DNA of 64,000 nucleotides from the NCBI GenBank assembly GCA_037974335.1, contig CM075760.1, positions 12,299,714 to 12,363,713 of the forward strand, written 5' to 3'. The stretch comes from Prionace glauca. Its lineage: Eukaryota > Chordata > Chondrichthyes > Carcharhiniformes > Carcharhinidae. This document shows positions 43,180 through 54,600 of this stretch, in pieces (the stretch's first letter is position 1; every line of letters begins with the position of its first letter). Under the pieces are notes generated by a model. It saw only the letters and a program-made list of their open reading frames with translations. It was not told the origin of the DNA and did no database searches. A program made the position numbers and the translations under genes.

Positions 43180-43945
43180 TGGGGAAGCCTTTGGGCAGAG
43201 ACTGCGTTGCTGCTATTTCCCTTCCTGACCACCGGGGGTCGCTGTAACACGCCCGGGCGCATCTCCGCCCAGTGTCACCTCTTGCCCACACCGGCCCGGC
43301 CGCTGCTCGTTGGCGGAACATCCGGGGCCTGCAGAGTGGCGGGGCCAGCGGCCATATTTCCGTGACGTCACTGTCAGCCCCTCCCCCCGTTGAGGAAAAA
43401 GCGACGGTTGAGAAATGGAGAAAGTGAGAGAAATTCCCACCCGGAAATCCCGCCCGGAGCGGAATTAAAATTAAATAAAATACATATTTTTATAAAGAGG
43501 CAGGTGGCGGAACCGCGCATGTGCGGTAGTATTTTCCCAGAGCGCACCGCGCGGGTGTGATTGAAAAACAGACGGAATAAAAACAGAAACGATTTTCCCG
43601 AATGGAGAAGGAACCGAAAGTCTGACGGGTGAGGATGTGAATAATAATCATCAGAATTCAAAATATTAAAAGATTCAAATGTAACTGCCTGGGCGCATGT
43701 GCAGAAGGGGAATTCCCTCAGAGTGCAGCGCGCGGGACGCCGTCTCCCCTGGCAACGCAAAATGGCCGCTGGCCTTCTCCCCTGGTAACGCAAGATGGAC
43801 GCTGGCCGTCTCCCTTGGCAACGCAAGATGGACGCTGCCGGCGGCGGGTGTGATTGTGGCGCAGGCGCAGTGAGGTCTGCCTGCAGCCCATTGTCCAGAC
43901 TGCCCCCCAGTGGATGTGGTGGGGAGGTGCAGCAGATGGAGCAAC
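43180..43945. promoter_or_regulatory. CpG-rich promoter-like island
   Basis: This 0.75-kb stretch is GC-rich and CpG-dense in an otherwise AT-rich, CpG-poor region. It holds a perfect CRE core, cgtgacgtcact (about 43361-43372), NRF1-like cgcgcatgtgcgg (43514-43526), gggcgcatgtgcag (43691-43704) and ggcgcaggcgcagtg (43858-43872), and a triple 33-bp repeat with YY1-like caagatggacgc. Such a mix is typical of vertebrate housekeeping or bidirectional promoters. I see no convincing first coding exon on either strand; the short open frames are mere composition. It could serve a gene outside the recognised set, a noncoding RNA, or be a retained orphan island. Confidence 0.65.
43744..43842 (+). repeat. 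Three 33-bp repeats with YY1- and X-box-like motifs
   Basis: Units start at 43744, 43777 and 43810. Each has cctggcaacgc, cctggtaacgc or cttggcaacgc (an RFX/X-box-like half site) followed by caa(a/g)atgg(c/a)cgc (YY1-like). The pairing of the same two motifs at fixed distance three times is conspicuous. Confidence 0.85.
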
Positions 43946-44103
43946 AATCCCAGTTTCAATGGGGGGAGAGAAGCTGCAATTCTGCTCCCTGTTGTTCACT
44001 CCTCTCCCCAGTCTCAGCATTGCAGAGTGTTTAAACAAGAGGGTGCATTGTCACAGCGGCACCTTGACCTGCAGTTTAGTTTTATTTATGAGTATAGAAC
44101 TCT

Positions 44104-44470
44104 ACCATAGAACCCTACAGTGCAGAACCAGGCCCTTCGGCCCATCGAGTCTGCACCGAACACAATCCCACCCAGACCCTATCCCCATATCCCTCATTAG
44201 GCTTACATTCACACTGCAATGCAATTCCTGTGAAAATTCTCTAGTCGCCACATTCCTGTTCGGGAAACACTGATGGAGAATTTGGCATGGCCAATGCATC
44301 TAACCAGCAAGTCTTTTGGACTGCTGGAGGAATGCAGAGCATCTGGAGGAAACCCGTGCAGACATGGGGAGACTGTGCAAACTCTACACAGACAGTGACC
44401 CAAGCTGGGAATCGACTTTGGGGCCCTAGTGCTTAGAGGCAGCAATGCTAACCACCGTGCCACTGTGTTG
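44104..44470 (-). mobile_element. HE1-like SINE, chimeric or two joined copies
   Basis: Left part (44104-44193) has catagaaccctacagtgcag and ggcccttcggcccatcgagt. The right part switches to another SINE's tail (gcttacattcacactgcaat, gtgaaaattctctagtcgcc) and ends in a tRNA-like head (agcaatgctaaccaccgtgc). It is either a composite subfamily or one SINE inserted at the end of another. 44471-44670 holds a further reverse-strand SINE scrap. Confidence 0.75.
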
Positions 44471-44674
44471 CAACACTCTCCCCCAGATATCAAACTACCC
44501 GGCCCCCCGCCATTAAAATCATAAAATCCCAAAAGTGCATCAAGTCTACATCAAGAGTATTTCGCCCGATTCCCGTAACCCCACAATACCCTCTAATGCC
44601 CCTAACCTTCACATCTTTGGACATTAAGGGATTGTCAATCCACCTAAGCTGCCCATCTTTCAGACCCCACAGAT

Positions 44675-45206
44675 ATTCTGGTCACCCTATTATAAAAAAT
44701 ATATTATTAAACTAGAAAGAGTGCAGAAAAGATTTACAAGGATGCTACTGGTTCTTGATGGATTGAGTTATAAGGAGAAGCTGGATAGACTGTGACTTTT
44801 TTCACTGGAGCGTAGGAGGCTGAGGGGTGATCTTATAGAGTTCTATAAAATAATGAGGTGCACAGATCAGCTTGATAGTCAATATCTCTTCCCAAAGTTA
44901 GGGGAGTCTAAAATTCGAGTGCCTAGGTTTAAGATGGGAGGGGAAAGATACAGAAATGTCCAGAGAAGCATTTTTTTTCACACAGAGGGTGGTGAGCATC
45001 TGGAACAAGCTGCCAGGTTTAGTCGTAGACATGGGTGCAATTTTGTCTTTTAAAATGCATTTAGACAGTTACATGGTTGTGATAGGTATCGAGGGATATG
45101 GGCCAAAGACAAGCAATTGGGATTAGCTTAGGGGTTTTTAAAAAGGGCAGCATGGAGCAGTTGGGCTAAAGGGCCTGTTTCCATGCTGTAAACCTCTATG
45201 ACTCTA
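44675..45206 (+). mobile_element. CR1-type LINE 3' portion
   Basis: RT C-terminal region in decayed frames (agagtgcagaaaagatttac, gattgagttataaggagaag, gtaggaggctgaggggtgat), then agggatatgggccaaagaca, ctaaagggcctgtttccatg and the terminal ctctatgactctat. The last is an 8-bp-type CR1 tail, different from the ttcttatg tail of the young family. Confidence 0.8.
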
Positions 45207-45207
45207 T

Positions 45208-45322
45208 ATGGGAGGAACATGAAAACCCCACACAGACAATGATCCGACTCTGGAATTGAACATGGCTCCTTGGCACTAGGAGGCTGCAGTACTATCAACT
45301 GTGCTAATGTGCTGCCACTCAG
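45208..45322 (-). mobile_element. HE1-like SINE remnant
   Basis: gaaaaccccacacagacaat, ctctggaattgaacatggct and gtgctaatgtgctgcc represent the tRNA-like half on the reverse strand. Beyond it is a poly-G run at about 45353-45368. Confidence 0.7.
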
Positions 45323-45534
45323 GCAAGTGTATTTGGAAGGAGCTCAGGACAGGTGGGGGGGGGGGGTTGGGGGCGGGGTGATGATTTCTAGCTCACTTTG
45401 ATGAGGGGAGGGCTGGAAATCAGTAAAAAAAAACAGCTTCACATCAACATTTTCCCTCATTCCTGCTCTTGTTACTAATTAAAAACCAGCTCACTCCTCC
45501 ATTCTGCCTATCAATGGGGCCAACAGAAAGCAGG

Positions 45535-46062
45535 GAAAAGCTTGTGGCACAGAAAGAGGCCATTCAGTCTATCACATCTTCACCAGCTTGGGAAATAAAG
45601 ACTTGCCCTTTATTCTACTCCCAGTTTCCAGCCATCCAGCCCCCAGCCCCCCTTACTACAGGTTCCAGCATTTCAGCTATAGATCTGTGTGCGATGCGAG
45701 TGAGCCAAGAGATTTCTGGCTGAACCATCAGTTTAGGCAGCGAATTCCAGACACCCACCATCCCTTGAATGAGAACCCTTTTCCTAATGCCCCCTCTAGT
45801 CCTTCCACCAATCACTTTATATCTGTGCAGCCCCCACTCACCCCGCTCCTACCTCCCCCATCCCCACCCACCCACAATAAGTGACCTCTCTCTGCTCAGG
45901 AGAAACAGGCCTTTTCAATCCGCCCTGTCTTGGCTCCCTCATAATTTTGGACACCTCAGTTCGGTCTCCCTCAGCCTCCTCTGTTCTGAGGAAAACAAAC
46001 CTTGCCAATCCAGTCTTTCCTCATCACCACAATTCCCCAGCCCTGGAAACACTATTGTAAAT
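45535..46062 (-). mobile_element. CR1-type LINE 3' fragment
   Basis: Reverse-strand: aggccattcagtctatcaca at the 3' end, ggcagcgaattccagacacc, cttttcctaatgccccctct, ttggctccctcataattttg. These follow the order of the CR1 3' end and C-terminal coding region in decayed form. Confidence 0.7.
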
Positions 46063-46146
46063 CCAAATGGTTATCCAATCCGACTAAACTATCCATTTAA
46101 CATTGTCCCATCGCCAACTGTGAACAACCACCTGATACTGGCACCA

Positions 46147-46437
46147 CTGTGGCACACTGGTTGGCACTGCTGCCTCAAAGGGACTTGGTTCAATTCCAGC
46201 CTCGTCTGACTGTGTGGAGTTTGCATGTTCTCCCCATGTCTGTGTGGGTTTCCTCTGGGTCCTCCGGTTTCCTCCCACTGTTTAAAGATGTGCGGGAGAG
46301 GTTGATTGGTCATGCTTTAGTGACAGGGGAAGTTGCAGGGTAAATGTGTGGGATACGAAGACAGGGCATGGATGGGATTGTGGTTAGTGCAGACTTGATG
46401 GACCGAATGGCCTCCCCCTGTACTGTCGGGATTTTAC
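46147..46437 (+). mobile_element. HE1-like SINE
   Basis: tRNA-like head ctgtggcacactggttggca, gttcaattccagcctc, body gtggagtttgcatgttctcc, tttcctctgggtcctccggt, and end ggaccgaatggcctccccct. Confidence 0.85.
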
Positions 46438-46671
46438 ACACAAATGAGAAACAGAGACTTTGCAAATGTTGGGATACTTATTCAGAAAACAGTGGGATAT
46501 TTCTTGACATGTTCAGGTAAATCTCAATGATGGTCATTGTCCAGGTCTACATTAAAACAATGGTGCAGTCCAAGGTTAAAAGTGATTTATCCTGAAATTG
46601 GACATTGCCACTGACTCCCAATATAACCGAGAGATGCAAACTCACATCACACCCTGATGTAGCGAAGGGGA

Positions 46672-47430
46672 CCCCTCTCAGTCATTACAATCTGGGCCTT
46701 GTGTCAGTAATCTCTGTCCTAAGCCTCTCACAGTTATTACAATCTGGGCCTTGTATCAGTAATCTCTGCCCTAAACCTCTCTCAGTTATTACAATCTGGG
46801 CCTTGTATCAGTAATCTCTGCACTAAACCTCTCTCAGTTATTACAATCTGGGCCGTGTATCAGTAATCTCTGCCCTAAACCTCACTCAGTTATTACAATC
46901 TGGGCCTTGTATCAGTAATCTCTACCCTGAACCTCTCTCAGTTATTACAATCTGGGCCTCGTATCAGTAATCTCTGCCCTAAACCTCTTTCAGTTATTAC
47001 AATTCAGGCCTTGTATCAGTAATCTCTGCCCTGAACCTCTCTCAGTTATTACAATCTGGGCCTTGTATCAGTAATCTCTGCCCTAAACCCCTCTCAGTTA
47101 CTACAATCTGGGCGTTGTATCTGTAATCTCTGCCCTAAACCACTCTCAGTTATTTCAATCTGGGCCTTGTGTCAGTAATCTCTGCCCTGAACCTCTCTCA
47201 GTTATTACAATCTGGGCCTTGTATCAGTAATCTCTGCCCTAAACCTCTCTCAGTTATTACAATCTGGGATAGTATCAGTAATCTCTGACCTAAACCTCTC
47301 CCAGTTATTACAATCTGGGCCTTGTAACAGTAATCTCTGCCCTAAACCTCTCTCAGTTATTACAATCTGGGACTTGTATCAGTAATCTCTGTCCTAAACC
47401 TCCCTCAGTTATTACGATCTAGACCTTAAG
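46672..47430. repeat. 52-bp minisatellite, about 14-15 copies
   Basis: Unit phrases: cctctctcagttattacaat, ctgggccttgtatcagtaat, ctctgccctaaa. Copies differ by scattered substitutions and one short deletion near 47270, so it is older than the 84-bp array at 29.7 kb. Confidence 0.95.
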
Positions 47431-48160
47431 CAGAGGACACAGAGATTTAATATAATTGACAACAGAATTGAAGGGGGTGATAAGCAGATTTTTTTACACT
47501 ATCATATGATCTGCAATGCACAACCTGACAGGTGCTAGAAGCAGGTTTAATAGTAAGTTTAAAAGGAAATTGGCTGCAACCTCTCACCATTTAGACAAAA
47601 TGCTTCTTTTTCATTCTTCCTGCTGAAATGAACAATCTCACATTTATCCACATTCTACTCCATTTGTCAGTTACTTCCCACTCACTTAACATTTCTGTCG
47701 TTTTGAACCCTCCGTACGTCATCACAATTTACTTTCCCATCTATCTTTGTGTCAACGGCAAATTTGCCAACCATCCCTTCATCCAGTTATTTCTATAAAT
47801 TTTTGATTCCTTACCCAAAATTTGATTCCCTGTCTCCTATTTAGTTTTAAAATGTTTTCCACGGTACTGGTGTCAGTGCCCCATGAACCAGAACCCACCC
47901 GCCCCCCCACCCCCCCAACCCCCTACCCCCCCAACCCCCACCTGCTACCCACTCCAGTCTTTGAGTCACTCATTCATCTCTCCGATCTGATTTGTCCTAA
48001 AATAATTCGTAAGTAGTTAAGGTGATTATCCACGGTATGAACGTTGAGGTCCTGCTTCAGAATGTGTTACCTAGGTCCTCATACTAACATTCTTCTATGT
48101 CCTGCCTATGACATTGGTACCTACATGGACCACAGTGAATAGACTTCTCAGCTGCAGATT
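47431..48160. mobile_element. CR1 scraps in both orientations
   Basis: 47431-47580 (+) resembles a CR1 C-terminal piece (gaggacacagagatttaat). 47590-47835 (-) is a piece with atgaacaatctcacatttat and ttactttcccatctatcttt. 48040-48150 (-) carries gtggtccatgtaggtacc on the reverse strand, resembling a LINE 5' region. All are fossils. Confidence 0.55.
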
Positions 48161-48175
48161 CAATACAATGCTCAC

Positions 48176-48329
48176 TTGATGACATGGACATCAAGGTCGA
48201 TATGGATCTCCAGGCCATCATGCACACCATCATGGTAGGGTGGATGGAGATGGTGCTGCCAGCCACGTACATGATGAACAGATTCATGGGCAGCTGTTTC
48301 AGTGGGCCCAAGGCGATGTCCCAGCAGCG
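48176..48329 (-). CDS. emc4: Isolated exon of EMC4 (ER membrane protein complex subunit 4)
   Basis: The minus strand encodes [36 protein letters not shown] and [15 protein letters not shown]. This corresponds to about residues 68-119 of vertebrate EMC4, a subunit of the ER insertase that places tail-anchored and multi-pass proteins in the ER membrane. The 154-bp exon has an acceptor (CTGTTTTCAG) and a plausible donor (ATCAA|GTGAGC). Intronic flanks argue against a processed copy. No neighbouring EMC4 exon was recognised on either side, and LINE sequence begins within about 30 bp of the donor. His replaces the usual Phe before PTMM. It may be a real exon of a gene with long introns or a duplicated orphan exon. 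Confidence 0.8.
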
Positions 48330-48423
48330 CTGAAAACAGAAAATGAGCAGGGTATCAGTAAAGGGAATCGGTATGGGGAGTCCATATACTGATCTCATCC
48401 CCAGGCTTAGGAGTAATGATTAA

Positions 48424-48809
48424 GAACATAAGAACATAAGAACATAAGAAATAGGAGCAGGAGTAGGCCATCTGGCCCTTCGAGCCTGCCCCGCCATTCA
48501 ATAAGATCATGGCTGATCTGTCGTGACTCAGCTCCACCTTCCCGCCCTCTCCCCATAACCCTTAATCCCTTCTCTTATCAAAAACCCATCAACCCGTTTC
48601 TTAAAAATATTTAGCGAGGCAGCCTCCACCACTTCAACGGGCAGAGAATTCCAGAGATTCACCACCCTTTGAGTGAAGAAGTTCCTCCTCAACTCTGTTC
48701 TAAACCGCCCCCCCCCTTTATCTTGAGGCTGTGCCCCCTAGTCCTACTGTCTTTTTTGAGCAGGAACAGTCTCTCCACCTCTATCCTATCCATCCCATTC
48801 ATCATCTTT
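48424..48809 (-). mobile_element. Young CR1 LINE 3' copy, short
   Basis: Nearly identical to 14191-14575, with three aagaacat tail units at left, the full 3' untranslated end, and the last ~90 codons of RT. Truncated at gattcatcatctt. With the copies at 14.2 and 21.4 kb this makes three young insertions in the window. Confidence 0.95.
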
Positions 48810-49417
48810 ATTAACACAATAAGTCCCTTTATCAGACAGGCTGCTGTGGTCGAGCAAGGCACTTTGCCACTATGGACGAACCCAGGCATTGTCAGCCACG
48901 TACCAAGGACACATTCAAATCTAACTCACTTTCTCAACTCGGATCGGGTCTGTTTCTTGGACGCAGATGTCAGGCAGCTGTTTCTCTGAATATGCGATGG
49001 CATGGGGAGATGTCCTGGCCACTCTGTTTGATCACGGCTCCTATGAGAAACAGAAAACAAAAATTGGTCACCCTTTCAAGACCTTCTTTAAAGAGGGAGT
49101 CTGTCTGTTGAGGAAACAATGTAGTGACAATAGTGTCAGCGTGGTATAAAGCTTGGGCAAACCTCAGGCACACACTGCCATTGCGTGTGCCCAACTGCCA
49201 CGGGAATGGTGGGCCGCAGGAGTGGACTAGTGTCAACTGATAGTCAGGGTGCCAATACCTGGCCCTCCTTTTAGGGACAAAGTGACAAATCACCAGATGT
49301 ACCAAATTGTATCTTGAAAACTAACACTGCGGAACATTGAGAGAGATCTAGTGCAGCACCCCGGCTCTGAAAAAAAGCAACTGCAGTTGGCACCTGATCA
49401 GGTGGAGGGGCTGAAAC
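48810..49417. other. No recognisable gene
   Basis: Moderately GC-balanced noncoding sequence lying upstream of the EMC4 exon. I looked for the preceding EMC4 exon on the minus strand and could not see it. Confidence 0.4.
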
Positions 49418-49453
49418 CAAGATGGCATCTCAGGGTCATGAGATGCCATCTTG
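49418..49453. other. Perfect 15-bp hairpin
   Basis: CAAGATGGCATCTCA (49418-49432), loop gggtca, and its exact complement TGAGATGCCATCTTG (49439-49453). No T-run follows. Confidence 0.9.
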
Positions 49454-49644
49454 AAAGATGCCAAGTTGGGTCTGAGTGATTTCTGGGCAATTTAAGGGGC
49501 TGTTTTGTGCTGAGAAGCTCGATGAGGGGTAAAAGAGGCGTGAAAAACCCGGGGGTGGGAAGTTTTGGGTTGGTGCCACATCCTCTGGGTCAGTGTGCCG
49601 TGGCCTCCCCACGGGAGAGGTGGGATGGCCCGGCTTGTCTCCTA

Positions 49645-49670
49645 CTCCCTGTGAACAGCCCCTAGACTGA
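49645..49670 (+). repeat. 26-bp exact match to 62456-62481
   Basis: The sequence contains gtgaacagcccctagactga and is identical at both sites, which lie on the two sides of the satellite block. Confidence 0.9.
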
Positions 49671-50483
49671 TATTTGACTTGATATTTCCCTTCCAGCTTT
49701 CCTGGATCCTGACCACCTGGTTTGTTCCAATTCTCAGGCCACAGACATCTTTCTGGGTCCAGCTGACAGAGAGTTTCAAATCCTGTATCAGTCTGTCTGC
49801 AGAGCTGATGGTTAAAGACACATTTACAGCAGTGAGCAGACAGAAACTTCACTCTGATTCTTTCCCTCCTCCCCTCCCTCCCCCCCCAGACACTGCTTGT
49901 AATGTTTAAATAAAAAGAATCTGGTTTTTGCAGCTCTGATCTGTGGTGAGTCATTAAGCTCAGAGCACACACACACATTCAGACACCCGGACACACAACA
50001 GACAGATTACATTGTAATTCAGGACTGGAATTAGTAAATGAGGCAACAAATAACTTTGCGAGAAATTGTTTCAGTTCAAGCAACTGAAGGGAAAGGGAAG
50101 TTTGCAGGAATCAGTAAAGGGGGCAAACCTGTAGGTGATGGAGCCCTGGGTGAACAAGTTGTACAATCCACATTCAGACCTGGCCTCTCTGGCAGTGCAG
50201 AGCTGAGAGTTACTTTAAATCCACCTTCTCCCAGCTCCCAGTGCTGGTGATGTGGAGCTGGGATGGGGGGGGGGGGAGGGGAGAGAGCCTTGGAATAAAC
50301 CATTTACCTGGTGCTCACTAACCCACACACACACACACACACACACCCCCACACACTCAGAGACAGGCTGGTGTTAGACTGGGCCATACCTGGAGGAGGT
50401 GTGTCCAGGTGAGGTGTAGGAGATGTGGTTGGATGGGGTTTGATTGGGGAGGTGTGGACAGTTTGTGTGGGACTCAGTGAGGT

Positions 50484-50533
50484 TATAAAAAGGCTGGGGA
50501 TCCATTGTTCTGTCTCTGTCTCCATGTGGCTGG
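50484..50533 (+). promoter_or_regulatory. TATA box and possible first exon
   Basis: tataaaaagg (50484-50493) is followed about 40 bp later by ATG TGG CTG G and a strong splice donor (GTAAGT at 50534). This arrangement resembles a TATA promoter with a very short first coding exon or a 5' noncoding exon on the + strand. No following exon can be recognised, because satellites begin 0.3 kb downstream. 49671-50483 holds no gene and has a CA run at 50320-50345. Confidence 0.35.
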
Positions 50534-50811
50534 GTAAGTATCAGGTAAGCTGTGTCTGTGTGAGTGAGTGAGTCAGTGTGTGTGCAGCATGGAGTTCCAG
50601 CTCTGAGATTTTAACCCCCCTCCCCTTTACCCAGCACAAAGCCCCTGGCCCAGGATCTGTCTCCCCCACCATGGGAGAGGGGATGGAAGGAGTTGGAGAG
50701 ATCACCGAGGGAAAAGAGGTGCGATGGTGAGTATGAACCTCTTCACTTTGTGTCTGTGTCTCTTTCCCACCTCAGCCCTGCTTTTCTCTGTCTGTTTGCA
50801 GCCTCCTCTCA

Positions 50812-51672
50812 ATCTCCCTCTCAGTCTTTCCCTCTCAGTTTTAATCTTTCTCTCTCAATCTTAATCTTTCTCCTCTCAGTCTTAATCTTTCCCTCTCAGT
50901 TTTAATCTTTCTCCTCTCAGTCTTAATCTTTCTCCTCTCAGTTTTAATCTTTCCCTCTCAGTTTTAATCTTTCCCTCTCAGTTTTAATCTTTCTCTCTCA
51001 ATCTTAATCTTTCCCTCTCAGTTTTAATCTTTCCCTCTCAGTCTTAATCTTTCTCCTCTCAGTTTTAATCTTTCCCTCTCAGTTTTAATCTTTCCCTCTC
51101 AGTTTTAATCTTTCCCTCTCAGTTTTAATCTTTCCCTCTCAATCTTAATCTTTCCCTCTCAGTCTTAATCTCCCTCTCAATCTTAATCTTTCCCTCTCAG
51201 TCTTAATCTTTCCCTCTCAGTCTTAATCTTTCCCTCTCAGTTTTAATCTTTCCCTCTCAGTTTTAATCTTTCCCTCTCAATCTTAATCTTTCCCTCTCAG
51301 TCTTAATCTTTCCCTCTCAGTTTTAATCTTTCCCTCTCAATCTTAATCTTTCCCTCTCAAAGTTAATCTTTCCCTCTCAGTTTTAATCTTTCCCTCTCAG
51401 TTTTAATCTTTCCCTCTCAGTTTTAATCTTTCCCTCTCAATCTTAATCTTTCCCTCTCAAAGTTAATCTTTCCCTCTCAGTTTTAATCTTTCCCTCTCAG
51501 TTTTAATCTTTCTCCTCTCAGTTTTAATCTTTCCCTCTCAGTTTTAATCTTTCCCTCTCAGTTTTAATCTTTCCCTCTCAGTTTTAATCTTTCCCTCTCA
51601 GTTTTAATCTTTCCCTCTCAGTTTTAATCTTTCCCTCTCAGTTTTAATCTTTCCCTCTCAGTTTTAATCTTT
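50812..51672. repeat. 20-bp satellite array A
   Basis: Unit tctcagttttaatctttccc (period 20, some 18-21), about 43 copies. Variants: cagtcttaatc, caatcttaatc, caaagttaatc. Confidence 0.95.
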
Positions 51673-54600
51673 CGTCTTTTTTTCTGTCTTTTTTTCTGTC
51701 ATTTTTTCTGTCTTTTTTTTTCTGACTTTTTTTTCTGTCTGACTTTTTTTTCTGTCTGACTTTTTTTTCTGTCTGACTTTTTTTTCTGTCTGACTTTTTT
51801 TTCTGTCTGACTTTTTTTTCTGTCTTTTTTTCTGTCTTTTTTTCTGTCTTTTTTTCTGTCTTTTTTTCTGTCTTTTTTTCTGACTTTTTTTCTGACTTTT
51901 TTTCTGACTTTTTTTCTGACTTTTTTTCTGACTTTTTTTCTGACTTTTTTTCTGACTTTTTTTTCTGACTTTTTTTTCTGTCTTTTTTTCTGTCTTTTTT
52001 TCTGTCTTTTTTTCTGTCTTTTTTTCTGTCTTTTTTTCTGTCTTTTTTTCTGTCTTTTTTTCTGTCTTTTTTTCTGTCTTTTTTTCTGTCTTTTTTTCTG
52101 TCTTTTTTTCTGTCTTTTTTTCTGACTTTTTTTTCTGACTTTTTTTTCTGACTTTTTTTCTGACTTTTTTTCTGTCTTTTTTTCTGTCTTTTTTTCTGAC
52201 TTTTTTTTCTGACTTTTTTTTCTGACTTTTTTTTCTGACTTTTTTTTCTGACTTTTTTTCTGACTTTTTTTCTGACTTTTTTTTCTGACTTTTTTTCTGA
52301 CTTTTTTTCTGACTTTTTTTCTGACTTTTTTTTCTGACTTTTTTTTCTGACTTTTTTTTCTGACTTTTTTTTCTGACTTTTTTTTCTGACTTTTTTTCTG
52401 ACTTTTTTTCTGACTTTTTTTCTGACTTTTTTTCTGACTTTTTTCTGACTTTTTTTCTGACTTTTTTTTCTGACTTTTTTTTCTGACTTTTTTTCTGACT
52501 TTTTTTCTGACTTTTTTTCTGACTTTTTTTCTGACTTTTTTTCTGACTTTTTTTCCTCACTTTTTTTCCTGACTTTTTTTCCTGACTTTTTTTCCTGACT
52601 TTTTTTTCTGACTTTTTTTTCTGACTTTTTTTTCTGACTTTTTTTTCTGACTTTTTTTCTGTCTTTTTTTCTGTCTTTTTTTCTGTCTTTTTTTCTGTCT
52701 TTTTTTCTGTCTTTTTTTCTGTCTTTTTTTCTGTCTTTTTTTCTGTCTTTTTTTCTGTCTTTTTTTCTGACTTTTTTTCTGACTTTTTTTTCTGACTTTT
52801 TTTTCTGTCTTTTTTTCTGTCTTTTTTTCTGTCTTTTTTTCTGTCTTTTTTTCTGTCTTTTTTTCTGTCTTTTTTTCTGTCTTTTTTTCTGTCTTTTTTC
52901 CTGACTTTTTTTTCTGACTTTTTTTTCTGACTTTTTTTTCTGACTTTTTTTTCTGACTTTTTTTCTGACTTTTTTTCTGACTTTTTTTTCTGACTTTTTT
53001 TCTGACTTTTTTTCTGACTTTTTTTCTGACTTTTTTTTCTGACTTTTTTTTCTGACTTTTTTTTCTGACTTTTTTTTCTGACTTTTTTTTCTGACTTTTT
53101 TTCTGACTTTTTTTCTGACTTTTTTTCTGACTTTTTTTCTGACTTTTTTTCTGACTTTTTTTCTGACTTTTTTTTCTGACTTTTTTTTCTGACTTTTTTT
53201 CTGACTTTTTTTCTGACTTTTTTTCTGACTTTTTTTCTGACTTTTTTTCCTCACTTTTTTTCCTGACTTTTTTTCCTGACTTTTTTTCCTGACTTTTTTT
53301 TCTGACTTTTTTTTCTGACTTTTTTTTCTGACTTTTTTTTCTGACTTTTTTTCTGTCTTTTTTTCTGTCTTTTTTTCTGTCTTTTTTTCTGTCTTTTTTT
53401 CTGTCTTTTTTTCTGTCTTTTTTTCTGTCTTTTTTTCTGACTTTTTTTCTGACTTTTTTTTCTGACTTTTTTTTCTGTCTTTTTTTCTGTCTTTTTTTCT
53501 GTCTTTTTTTCTGTCTTTTTTTCTGTCTTTTTTTCTGTCTTTTTTTCTGTCTTTTTTTCTGTCTTTTTTTCTGTCTTTTTTTCTGTCTTTTTTTCTGACT
53601 TTTTTTTCTGACTTTTTTTTCTGACTTTTTTTTCTGACTTTTTTTTCTGACTTTTTTTCTGACTTTTTTTCTGACTTTTTTTTCTGACTTTTTTTCTGAC
53701 TTTTTTTCTGACTTTTTTTCTGACTTTTTTTCTGACTTTTTTTCTGACTTTTTTCTGACTTTTTTTCTGACTTTTTTTTCTGACTTTTTTTTCTGACTTT
53801 TTTTCTGACTTTTTTTCTGACTTTTTTTCTGACTTTTTTTCTGACTTTTTTTCTGACTTTTTTTCCTCACTTTTTTTCCTGACTTTTTTTCCTGACTTTT
53901 TTTTCTGACTTTTTTTTCTGACTTTTTTTTCTGACTTTTTTTTCTGACTTTTTTTTCTGACTTTTTTTCTGACTTTTTTTCTGACTTTTTTTTCTGACTT
54001 TTTTTCTGACTTTTTTTCTGACTTTTTTTCTGACTTTTTTTCTGACTTTTTTTCTGACTTTTTTCTGACTTTTTTTCTGACTTTTTTTTCTGACTTTTTT
54101 TTCTGACTTTTTTTCTGACTTTTTTTCTGACTTTTTTTCTGACTTTTTTTCCTCACTTTTTTTCCTGACTTTTTTTCCTGACTTTTTTTTCTGACTTTTT
54201 TTTCTGACTTTTTTTTCTGTCTTTTTTTCTGTCTTTTTTTCTGTCTTTTTTCCTGACTTTTTTTTCTGACTTTTTTTTCTGACTTTTTTTTCTGACTTTT
54301 TTTTCTGACTTTTTTTTCTGTCTTTTTTTCTGTCTTTTTTTCTGTCTTTTTTTCTGTCTTTTTTTCTGTCTTTTTTTCTGTCTTTTTTTCTGTCTTTTTT
54401 TCTGACTTTTTTTCTGACTTTTTTTTCTCTTTTTTTCTGTCTTTTTTTCTGTCTTTTTTTCTGTCTTTTTTTCTGTCTTTTTTTCTGTCTTTTTTTCTGT
54501 CTTTTTTTCTGTCTTTTTTTCTGTCTTTTTTTCTGTCTTTTTTTCTGACTTTTTTTTCTGACTTTTTTTTCTGACTTTTTTTTCTGACTTTTTTTTCTGA

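Noticed and set aside
43032-44038. Overlapping Arg/Gly-rich frames in the CpG island
   Set aside because: High GC removes stops by chance. The repeated GQRP phrases come from the 33-bp DNA repeat. No splice context or known protein pattern.
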